This document shows positions 14,770-24,388 of a stretch of 64,000 nucleotides of DNA, in pieces. The translations under genes and the position numbers were made by a program. Under the pieces are notes generated by a model. The model made no database searches and had not been told where the DNA came from. It saw only the letters and a list, made by a program, of their open reading frames with translations. Within the stretch, counting starts at the first letter, position 1; each line of letters starts with the position of its first letter. The DNA is taken from positions 36,097,759-36,161,758 of the forward strand of contig OZ025249.1 in assembly GCA_964019135.1 (NCBI GenBank). The letters are read 5' to 3'. The DNA is from Arenicola marina (Eukaryota > Annelida > Polychaeta > Arenicolidae).

Positions 14770-16362
14770 GGCCAAGGGTGATGTTCCTTGTAAAGGTGAC
14801 CGTGATGATGGTAGTGGTGTTGGTGTTCCTTGTAAAGGTGGCTGTGATGATGGTAGTGGTGTTGGTGTTCCTTGTAAAGGTGGCTGTGATGATGGTAGTG
14901 GTGTTGGTGTTCCTTGTAAAGGTGACCGTGATGATGGTAGTTGTGTTGATGTTCCTTGTAAAGGTGGCTGTGATGATGGCTGTGGTGGTGGTGTTCCTTG
15001 TAAAGGTGGCTGTGATGATGGTAGTGGTGTTGGTGTTCCTAGTAAAGGTGGCTGTGATGATGGTAGTGGTGTTGGTGTTCCTTGTAGAGGTGACCGTGAT
15101 GATGGTAGTGGTGTTGGTGTTCCTTGTAAAGGTGGCTGTGTTGATGGTAGTGGTGTTGATGTTCCTTGTAAAGGTGGTTGTGATAATGGTAGTGGTGTTG
15201 GTGTTCCTTGTAAAGGTGACTGTGATGATGGTAGTGGTGTTGGTGTTCTTTGTAAAGGTGGCTGTGATGATGGTAGTGGTGTTGGTGTTCCTTGTAAAGG
15301 TGACCGTGATGATGGTAGTGGTGTTGGTGTTCCTTGTAGAGGTGACCGTGATGATGGTAGTGGTGTTGGTGTTCTTTGTAAAGGTGGTTGTGATGACGGT
15401 ACTGGTGTTGGTGTTCCTTGTAAAGGTGGCTGTGATGATGGTAGTGGTGTTGGTGTTCCTTGTAGAGGTGACCGTGATGATGGTAGTGGTGTTGGTGTTC
15501 CTTGTAGAGGTGACCGTGATGATGGTAGTGGTGTTGGTGTTCCTTGTAAAGGTGGCTGTGATGATGGTAGTGGTGTTGGTGTTCCTTGTAAAGGTGGCTG
15601 TGATGATGGTAGTGGTGTTGGTGTTCCTTGTAAAGGTGGCTGTGATGATGGTAGTGGTGTTGATGTTCCTTGTAAAGGTGGTTGTGATAATGGTAGTGGT
15701 GTTGGTGTTCCTTGTAAAGGTGACTGTGATGATGGTAGTGGTGTTGGTGTTCCTTGTAAAGGTGGCTGTGATGATGGTAGTGGTGTTGGTGTTCCTTGTA
15801 AAGGTGACCGTGATGATGGTAGTGGTGTTGGTGTTCCTTGTAGAGGTGACCGTGATGATGGTAGTGGTGTTGGTGTTCTTTGTAAAGGTGGTTGTGATGA
15901 CGGTACTGGTGTTGGTGTTCCTTGTAAAGGTGGCTGTGATGATGGTAGTGGTGTTGGTGTTCCTTGTAGAGGTGACCGTGATGATGGTAGTGGTGTTGGT
16001 GTTCCTTGTAGAGGTGACCGTGATGATGGTAGTGGTGTTGGTGTTCCTTGTAAAGGTGGCTGTGATGATGGTAGTGGTGTTGGTGTTCCTTGTAAAGGTG
16101 GCTGTGATGATGGTAGTGGTGTTGGTGTTCCTTGTAAAGGTGGCTGTGATGATGGTAGTGGTGTTGGTGTTCCTTGTAAAGGTGGTTGTGATGATGGTAG
16201 TGGTGTTGGTGTTCCTAGTAAAGGTGGCTGTGATGATGGCTGTGGTGTTGGTGTTCCTTGTAGAGGTGACCGTGATGATGGTAGTGGTGTTGGTGTTCCT
16301 TTTAAAGGTGGCTGTGATGATGGTAGTGGTGTTGGTGTTCCTAGTAAAGGTGGCTGTGATGC
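14770..16362. repeat. 42-bp minisatellite with 504-bp higher-order period
   Basis: About 38 tandem units of 42 bp built on GGTGTTCCTTGTAAAGGTGG then CTGTGATGATGGTAGTGGTGTT. Marker variants (GTTGATGTTCC at about 15155 and 15659; GACGGTACTGG at about 15395 and 15899) recur exactly 504 bp apart, i.e. twelve units, so a block has been duplicated. Two plus-strand frames are open for over 530 codons because 42 is a multiple of three; one reads as VPCKGGCDDGSGVG repeats, the other as VFLVKVAVMMVVVL. No signal peptide or non-repeat domain supports a gene. Confidence 0.93.
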
Positions 16363-16630
16363 AAACTAGAACAACTTACCGCCATAATTCGAATTTGCCA
16401 CACGTAAGCACGAGGCCACTTCATGATGACATAGTTCTCAGCAAGGGACAGAGTAGGCCTATTCGTTCAGTTGCTGCGAAGTAGTAAATTTGACACGTTA
16501 GACTCTCCAGATATTCAAAAGCAGAGGAAAGGTCTGAAAAGGGAATTTTGGGCCCACGGTCAATCGGAAGCACACTGTCGACTATTGGCCACATGCAAGA
16601 GTTTCAAATGAGACTATTCATGTTTCATTG
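16363..16630. other. short spacer
   Basis: No recognisable feature between the minisatellite and the first LINE fragment. Confidence 0.3.
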
Positions 16631-16639
16631 CGGCACTGG

Positions 16640-16991
16640 TTTTGGTGCGAATTATCAATTATACAGTTCCAAATGCTGGTAGTCTGCACCAAAATGAATG
16701 AGCCAATGTACATGTATTGTCGTGCTCTTTTCCCTAAACTAAGTGGTTTTGTTACGAAATTGCGTAATATACTCGAATTAAAGAAACCGTACTACGCGAA
16801 AAAGAATAAATTAAAAGATTTTGAGATCAAATAGAAAAATTTCTTTTGTAGTTGCACATTAGAATATAATAACCAGTTGGCAGCCACGATGGTCGATACC
16901 CGTTATCTGTATGTATATATATGTACCCCATGTACCTGCGCACTACTGTATCAATTGAGTTGTTTTTGAGCAATAAATCTAAAAAAAAAAT
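16640..16991 (+). mobile_element. Tx1-type LINE 3' end fragment
   Basis: The plus-strand phrase FPKLSGFVTKLRNILELKK and AKKNKLKDF resembles the C-terminal end of the full LINE in this window (FPDLKTFLARLRVYVDLEYR near 51120). It is followed by a short 3' UTR with AATAAA near 16972 and an A-run at 16981-16990. It is strongly 5' truncated and decayed, with stops in frame soon after the conserved phrase. Confidence 0.65.
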
Positions 16992-16997
16992 GTATTG

Positions 16998-17575
16998 TTA
17001 AGTGACAGTTCTAAACAAAGCTATACATTCTGCCCATAATGATTTCAATTTTTTACAATAGTAAAATACCTTTTTTATAGTTTCACACTCGTTACCGCAA
17101 AAGCCACACATATCAGAGTTAACTATTTTACTCATGTATAAGTACCTATTCCTTACGTATGTCCTGTGTATAATCATAGGCTTGAAAACTTCTCCTGTTT
17201 GTCTCGCGTCCGTAGGGGGGTTCACTGGTAATTTATCCTGGGTAATCTATACAATGTCTTCCATGTATCCTGTTCTACTTTTATACCTAAAATATCAGAC
17301 CATTTACGCTCATCATTTCGAAGTTTAATTAGTAAACTTACAAACAACTGATTTTGACTTTATTCCTCCTCTTGACATATCATATGTCTATTCTCTGGGA
17401 ATATAGTGGCTCAGCCCGAGGAAATCTGCAAAATTTATTAGGATATTAAAATATATGCAAAATTCATTCCAGTCCAGCAACTCCCCTTGTTCGTTAATAA
17501 AATCATCAATAAAAATTATACGTTTCTTGATAAATTCAGTTTCTCTGCATATAACATTTTCATTAGTCATAAATT
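16998..17575 (-). mobile_element. Tx1-type LINE ORF2 C-terminal fragment, inverted
   Basis: Minus-strand reading gives two blocks that match the C-terminal third of Tx1-like ORF2: IIFIDDFINEQGELLDWNEF with FLGLSHYIP (17570-17400) and MCGFCGNECETIKKVFYYC (about 17120-17050), the latter a cysteine-rich motif equivalent to CDLCCFCNEEIDTLMHGFVEC in the full LINE near 50900. Frames are broken between the blocks. It abuts the poly-A end of the plus-strand fragment at 16640-16991. Confidence 0.7.
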
Positions 17576-17841
17576 AAGTATTTCACAACTGATTCGTACA
17601 CAATTCGGTTCAATGCCTGCATTTGTGCAACGTTGTTTACTTTATATATGATATTTAACCGCTTGCCAATAGAGGTTAATGTTGTTACTATTTACCCCAA
17701 TCTCTGTTGCTACATGCCCCAGCACGGGGGTAATTTCTAACACGTTGGGGGCCATCTTCAAAGTCGTTTTTCACGTACTTGAGTTTCAATATCCAAGTAT
17801 AACTGGCGTGTAATTTGAAGAAGACACATAAGTTTACTTGT
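17576..17841. other. spacer between LINE remnants
   Basis: No recognisable feature. Confidence 0.3.
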
Positions 17842-17860
17842 TAGATAGATAGATAGATAG
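17842..17860. repeat. (GATA)n microsatellite, probable LINE tail
   Basis: Nearly five copies of TAGA/GATA lie directly next to the 3' end of the minus-strand LINE. On the element's strand it is (CTAT)n following an A-run, the sort of short tandem tail seen at 3' ends of several LINE clades. Confidence 0.75.
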
Positions 17861-20760
17861 TTTTTTTTATTGGTAACTTCAGGCACCAGGCCTCTCGTAC
17901 AAATACAGAGCACAAAAATAACATGCAACCGACTAGAACACACTTAGTTAATTAGAGAAAATTAGGCTAAACCTTTTTTCATACATAGTGAATGCTTTTG
18001 TATAAACATTGCTAAGGAGATTAAACATGTTTTTTCATCGGAAGTCATAATACATAAAATCTCATAATATCAGAAATCGTTAAGTATCCTGTAGGAAAAT
18101 AATTATTGCGGATATTGTCATACAATGGGCATTTCATTAAAATATGGAACTCGTCAAGAGAAGAAATAGTTTCATGTTGTAAGCAATATTTACAGATAGA
18201 GTTTTCTCCCCAGCAGTGCGAACTTGTCTATAGTACCCTACATCTGAATCTTGCTAAGATCTGCCGTAGTCTATAATTCTCGAGAAGACACAAGTATGGT
18301 TCGCGTATGAGCAAGTTCTTATATTCTTTACAATTCATCAGGTCTGTCTTACTCTGCCAGTTCTGGTAAGCGCAGTCAATTACGCTTTTGGAAAATTGTT
18401 CAATAAAGGCCTCAGGATCTCCAAGTTATTGCTGAAACCAGGCATAGCCGAATCCATAAGAGAAAAGTAAGTGCTTGAGTTTAGAAACCCAGGTCATACG
18501 ACCAGTTTCTGTCAGCCTAAATAACATATTGTAAGTACATTTCGTAAGTCTGGTTTCAGGCATTCTTAACAATTTCACCCATTATTAACACAACTAATTG
18601 TACACCTTAGGCTCAAAGGTAATATACCGCACTCACCATAAACCGCTGAATTTGGTGTACTCCATGGTACACCGAAGACATATTTACAAAATTTCGTGTG
18701 CACACGTTCTATACAATATTTGACATCGTAACCCCAAACTTCTGCACCGTATGTAAAAATGGGTACTATCATTTCGTCAAAGAGATCAAAATATATCTCT
18801 ACTTCCAAACCACCACAGTATTGTGAAATTTCTTCAATAATTGTCACTGCTTTACCCGCTTGGAAGGCGAGATTCTTTTGAGCCACAGACCACATCAATT
18901 TGGAAGAAAATATGATACCTAAATATTTATAGTAGTTTCATTGCTTCTCAAGGGTCCACCATTACTAAATACAATAATCTTACTTTTATCCACATTGATT
19001 TGCAATCTCCATTTGCTACTAAAGTCTTCTAAAACATTTAATAGCTTCTGTAAACGACCCACTGTGTCCGTTCCATTAACAATATCACCTGCAAACATGT
19101 AACTGAATTACATTAGGGAAGACATTCACATACACACCCTCACAGCCAGCCTTCTTACATGTATATGCAAGTTCATTTAAATACATATTAAAGAGGAAGG
19201 GACTCAATATACACCCTTGCCGAGTACCAATATTGTTGGTAAACGAGTCGGTAGGACCCTTAGAGGTTTGCACACAGGACTGCAGTTTGGTATACATTGA
19301 TTGTAACACTTTCATTATATCACCATGCACTCCCTCACTGTATAGTCTGAACCATAGTTGCTTGTGTGGAACCCTGTCGAAAGCTTTCGAAAAATCAATA
19401 AATGCGCAGTAGAATCTTCCCTCTGCTTTTGACAAGTACTTTTGAATCATAGCCTGTATTGTAAACATTTGATCTACTGTACTCCTCCCCCTCATGACGC
19501 CAGCTTGTTCCTCAAGAAACTGTCAGTCTTCTGCCCATGTAACACACCTTTCATTTACAACTTTGGCGAATAATTTAGCCAAGTTGGGTAATAGTGAAAT
19601 ATCCCTGTAATTATTCATACTATTTATATAACCTGCTTTATGTAACGGAGATATCATTACTTCACACCAGCAAGCAGGGTAATACCCTGAGCCCATAATC
19701 CTATTTAAGATATTCACAAATATTGGTAGCATTACAGACTTGTTTCCCTTAATCATCTCGTTCACAATAACATCAATACCCGGTGCCTTTGGATTGGGTA
19801 GGTCATTTATGGCTCTACTGACTTCATCATGAGTTAAAATCTCATTAAGTATAACTGCCTCGTTAGTTTGGCATTTATCACAATAAGAATCATGATCAAC
19901 TAACATCGCGTCTACATTTTCTTGTGCATCAGTATCTATATCTGGGTTCCCTCCAAGTAAATTATTAAAGTATGTCTTCCACATTGCAGGTGAGATATAC
20001 TGCAGACTGTCTTTTGTTCCTGAGTTGCCTAATATATTTCTAACAAGTTCTTTTGTCCTCCATCTCACTCCTAAGTTTATCCCTCTGTCTGCATCTCCAA
20101 CTTTCTTTCTTAATAGTGCATAGTCTTTCTGTTGACAGACAAGCATGCATCAAGACTTTTGTTGAGTATTGTTATACCTGAATACATTTAAAGCATGGTT
20201 TCTACATCTCTTGACACTGGTTAATTCCGCATGCCACCATTTTGTCAAACTACTAGTTGCAGGTTGCAGAGTGATCTCATACCTTCAGCTGCATACTGCA
20301 GCACCCAAGTTAAATTGTTTACCGCCTGGTCGATATCACCTTCAGAGAGACTGAATTCAATATTTCTTATAACCTCCAGAGAGTTGTCATCTTCCAACCT
20401 GCACTTGAAAATTTCTAAGTGTGAATCCTTCCATGTAAACTTTTCCCTAAACTTGGTACATTCAAAACAACCATTGTTAACTGATGTACTAGGACAACCA
20501 ATAGAAAGGTAAACTGGCATGTGATCAGACTCTGTATTACTTAACACTTTGAGATCAATATCCCAGTCATAAAACAAGTCTGCGGGTAACAATACATCAT
20601 CAATTAAACTACAACCTGTTGGACCAATATAAGTGAAAGATCCCTGAGTTTACTTGATGTGTTGTACTGACTTTATATCGCCAGTAGCTTTTGAGTTATT
20701 TATGAAAACACAAAACATGTTACAAGCCCCAGTCTCCCCTACGTTTGCAAGTTTGTAGAA
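17861..20760 (-). mobile_element. degenerate non-LTR retrotransposon (LINE), minus strand
   Basis: Blocks in minus-strand order: end of the endonuclease domain (GSFTYIGPTGCSLIDDVLL and TESDHMPVYLSI, about 20650-20500), linker with PNPKAPGIDVIVNEMI and NNYRDISLLP (20146-19523), RT core with FIDFSKAFDRVPHKQLW and GTRQGCILSPFLFN (19495-19085), thumb and C-terminal region with PIFTYGAEVWGYD (18898-18575), and a possible cysteine-rich tail near 18190. The 3' end at about 17861 has an A-run and (CTAT)n tail. The 5' end is missing or not recognised beyond about 20760. Clade not assigned. Confidence 0.82.
18575..20760 (-). pseudogene. LINE ORF2 (endonuclease-RT) pseudogene
   Basis: This would encode an endonuclease plus reverse transcriptase used for target-primed integration. 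Four open blocks lie in different frames (20592-20245, 20146-19523, 19495-19085, 18898-18575), so there are at least three frame interruptions, and the RT active-site region after GVYVN has decayed: the block ends before a clear YxDD. The SDH of the endonuclease and the RQGC(I)LSP and DFSKAFD motifs are retained. An old, inactive copy. Confidence 0.8.
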
Positions 20761-21194
20761 GCACGCTTTATGTGAGAGGATACATGAAGGTAATTCTCTC
20801 TTCCTATATTTATTACGCAAATCATAGCATTAAGTTTTTAAGACATCATTCAACCCCGTAGACAAATATCTTACAGAATTTTACTAAAAATATTTCTAAA
20901 TGTTTCTATCACTTTTTCTATGGAAATTCTAAACGTTTTCCTATAGAGTTTTTTTAGAATTTCCATAGAGTTTTCTTAGAATTTTGTATGTGTGAAGTGT
21001 GAATAACAGCGGAGCCGATCCTTTGGACAGTAACATTAGCAGCATGAGGTGTGAAGGTCTGCCCAACGGGCCGTGCCCGTTCAGCCGAGACGGAGTTAAT
21101 GTTGGACTCACCAAAGGCGAACTCTGCGCCATGCACTGCCGGGACGTGCACTTTCTTTGGAAACTACTCTATGGAAATTCTATGAAATATTGGT

Positions 21195-21369
21195 GGTTTA
21201 GGCCGCTTTTATGCATATGAAGGCTAAATCGGGCCAAGAAACCTTCGGGACGATGAAGGATGAAGGAATGAAACATGCCCCAGATTATGTGCCCGAGCCC
21301 GGATTTGAACCCAGGACCTATTGATCAGCGGTCTAGTACGCTAATCACTACAATAGGGAGGCCCCCGAA
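21195..21369 (-). mobile_element. tRNA-derived SINE
   Basis: On the minus strand the element starts with GGGGGCCTCCCTATTG and contains an A-box-like GTAGTGATTAGCG (plus 21341-21354) and an excellent B-box GGTTCAAATCC (plus 21301-21311), about 35 bp apart, as in an internal RNA polymerase III promoter. The acceptor stem does not pair, so it is not a functional tRNA gene. The unrelated tail runs towards 21195; its exact end is uncertain. Confidence 0.72.
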
Positions 21370-21640
21370 AGCTCTATGAAGACTCGATGGAAACTTTATG
21401 AAAACTCTATGTAAATTCCATGAAAACTCTATGGAAATTCTATGGAAATTTTATGGAAACTCTATGGAAATTCTATGCAAATTCTATGAAAACTCTTGAA
21501 ATTGTATGCAAATACTATGGAAATTCTATGAATACTATGGAAATTCTGTGGAAATTCTATGGAAATTCTATGAAAACTCTATGGAAATTCTATGGAAATT
21601 CTATGGAAATTCTATGAAAACTCTAAAGGAAAACGTTTGG
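21366..21640. repeat. 11-12-bp tandem array (CTATGGAAATT)
   Basis: About 24 imperfect copies of TTCTATGGAAA / TCTATGAAAAC. The same motif occurs once or twice, inverted, in the left arm of the foldback element, so the array looks like an expansion of its subterminal motif. Confidence 0.85.
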
Positions 21641-21713
21641 AATTTTAAAAGAAAAATCGATAGAACCCTTTAGAATATTTTTTATCGAATTTCTATACGA
21701 TATTGTCTTACGG

Positions 21714-24208
21714 GTACATATGGCACTTATCGTAGAAGTGGCTGTGATGCTGCTGGTGTTTTTGTAGATATTGCTGTTAGTGATCCCGGTGCTGGTGGTA
21801 CTCGTTGTGATGGTGTTATATGTGAAGCTAGCTGTGATGTCAGCAGGATTTTGTGGTGGTCTTGGTGCCCGTGACCCGGGCGGATAGCCACAGTAGTGTG
21901 TGACATAATAAAGCCGACCATTGTGTCTCGCGTAGTGCCGTCTGAAAGGACAAAACTTCCATTTGTTTATGACAGGTTTGGCTGTACTTCAAGTCAATGA
22001 ACCTTGCGCAACAAATAACAGCCTTGCTTGGTTCAGAGCCCTGCATGAGGGGATACCCAAGCCTAGCGTGTGTTAAGAGCCAAAAACAGCGATGGCAAGC
22101 TCAAGCAAGGCGGCTTAGTGGTTTCCTTCTTTTCCTAATGTTTCTGTCTTTAAGGAGCCACGTGAATGGTCTGGCGCATACCAAATGAACTGTTTATGGC
22201 TTGGCTGAGCACTTACGTCTTTCATTATTTACGGTTAAATGAAAGCAAAACCTTCAGAAAACCAATAACAGCTTTGGAACAATTGTGAGGAAAGGCGTTT
22301 TTGATCTAGACTAGTTAGAATAATGTTTCTGTTACTAATAACGTTATTACATTTGTTGCAAGTTATATTTGTTGCTTAGTACGATACATGATCAAGTTAA
22401 CTTATACATTATGAACATTATAAAGTCAATCACACAGGACAAGTTTCAGCAAGAAACTGTTTGACTGGAAATGAGGCATTTAAGTTCACAGCGGATAAAA
22501 CAAAACTATTGTATGCAATGAATCAAACAGGACATGTTTTTTTGCATTTATTGACAAACTGTGTGTGAAAAGTGTGAAAAGTGTGTGTGAAAAGTGTGGC
22601 ATTTCTTTTGCACTAGGTCATCAAAACTTGGACATCGCTAACGTCGTTTGCCTATTAACATTTGATGACACATGCATGTCTTACAAATATAACATTCACG
22701 CAGTCAGATAATGTGTCTAGCAGGTTTCTCTAACTGATTTTGAAGGTAGCGTTAAGACAAAAATTGGGAGCTAGACCATTAGTCTAATTATTGTATCTGG
22801 ACAAGCAAGGTTGCATATGTCTATATATGGGATATAGACTCTAGTAGGGTTTCTTCCATACTCGGATGGTTTCTAGAGCCAGCTTTGAGCCAATCTCACA
22901 TGGAGATGAATAGCGTCGTCTCATCTGCTGTCTGTCTCAATGTTACGTCCAACACCTGTATCTCTGCCTCATATGTTACGGGCATACGTTAAACACCGGC
23001 TGTCGGTCTCATGTTACGGGCGACACTGATCTGTCGGTCCGGTATAACACATTACGCCCATTTGTTGAATATCATCTATGTCTGTCACGAGATGGTACAT
23101 AGGCTTATGTTACATGGCGCTCCTATACAAAATGCTAACATTGGCGCATTTCGGTATCACTATGCTAGCCTTAATAAGCCTGTAAGGGGTCGGACGTAAC
23201 AAAATGTCGGATAGACAGCCTTGTCCATGGTGTGGTAATTTGTTCCTGCTGCCAAGAGGATTTTCCCGCACTTACAAACATGTGGCGCGCAGAGACGAAT
23301 CCAACGGGATTTTTTCGTGTGCGTTTTAGGGCATACTGCAGTAAATATACGACGTTGGTGTCTGACGGACAGACATTGCTATGCCATTTTTGTCGCTCAT
23401 TTATTATTGAAGAAAGATGTGTGAAGTAGCGTTTTACGGCATAAACTATAAACTAAATCTTGGAGCAACCAAAGTGTGCCATGTGATAAATCATTCGCCA
23501 CAACTGGAGCGAAAGAGAAGACAATCAATATTGCATACCTACAGGACCGACTGCGTTCGTCTTACACCATTGATAGCGAGACTTTTTTTCATTAGCAAGA
23601 AATGCTTAATTATCAGTTAAAAGTTAAAATGTCCAACTACTTTATTTGAGAGCTTACAATTATTTATACAATGAACTTTCACATTATCAAAACAATCTAC
23701 ATCCGATGACATGCACCCTACCTATGTTACAAATGGGCCCTCTCAAATCACAACATTTTCGTATTCGACTTGCCTATTTGTAATTTGACTTTACCCTAAA
23801 AATTTGAAATTATCCATACTATATCTTTAATATAAACTCTTTACGATGCACAAGAGGATTTTCACTCCCCGTTTTTTCAAATAAATTGTGTTCGACTTGA
23901 ACTGACCATACCCCAAAATGTTACGCCTTAGCGTATTTTTACCCATATGTCTATATTTGGCATTTGACAACAAAAATAATTACTTTTCCCGTTGAAAACA
24001 AGTAAGGTTACGCGGGGTCGTATTAAAAGATCACGAAGCATAACTATCTTTATTCCCAGTTCACGATGAATTAAAAGATGAACTCCCCGCATACATAACC
24101 AGGACGGATCATGATATAAATTGGCCACGTCCCGATTCACGGTTAGTTTGTATAAGAATTGACGATAAGAAAAAACGTTATTGAGGTATGGACATAACAC
24201 TTGGCTCC
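21714..24208. other. intergenic, no gene recognised
   Basis: No recognisable coding region. Loose repeats of a TGTTACG-containing phrase occur at 22940-23060. Short open frames have no family resemblance. Confidence 0.4.
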
Positions 24209-24211
24209 CTG

Positions 24212-24228
24212 GGGCCGTATTCATAGTC
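24212..24228 (+). repeat. left terminal inverted repeat of the Harbinger
   Basis: GGGCCGTATTCATAGTC, preceded by the CTG target duplication. Just inside are repeated ACTTAGCGCT motifs. Confidence 0.88.
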
Positions 24229-24230
24229 AC

Positions 24231-24312
24231 CACTTAGCGCTACGCAAATCATCTTAGCGCTAAGTGGACTCACTTAAGAGAATTTGGTATTCTAAAAGCC
24301 CACTTAGCGCTA
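24231..24312. promoter_or_regulatory. subterminal ACTTAGCGCT repeats, possible binding sites
   Basis: CACTTAGCGCT occurs at about 24231, CTTAGCGCTAAGTG (palindromic) at about 24263, and CACTTAGCGCT at about 24300. Subterminal repeats like these are the usual binding sites of Harbinger transposase or Myb-like protein; that role is inferred. They also lie upstream of the transposase start. Confidence 0.5.
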
Positions 24313-24388
24313 TGAGGACCGTAACTTTCATCGTAAGTCTAAGTTTGCTTTTGAGCTGTACTACAACCCATCGTAAGCCAAATGCAAA

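Larger units (their letters stand above)
20854..21713. mobile_element. foldback/MITE-like element with long inverted repeats
   Basis: Left arm from CCCCGTAGACAAATATCTTA (20854) to about 20965 is the inverted copy of the right arm at about 21600-21713. An especially clear pair is 20924-20948 and 21621-21645, 25 bp with about 23 matches (AAATTCTAAACGTTTTCC core). The arms total roughly 95 bp. The inside holds a short tandem array on the right, a tRNA-like SINE and about 150 bp of other sequence. No transposase is present. Superfamily and target duplication are not clear. Confidence 0.7.

Noticed and set aside
14753-16484. 538- and 568-codon frames in the 42-bp array, one very hydrophobic
   Set aside because: Two overlapping frames of the same repeat are equally open; a real protein would favour one. 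No supporting domain or splice context.
17134-17328. Plus-strand 64-codon hydrophobic ORF
   Set aside because: It is the opposite-strand shadow of the LINE ORF2 fragment.
21300-21369. tRNA gene on the minus strand
   Set aside because: Box B is good, but the acceptor arms do not pair and a tail follows, so a tRNA-derived SINE fits better.
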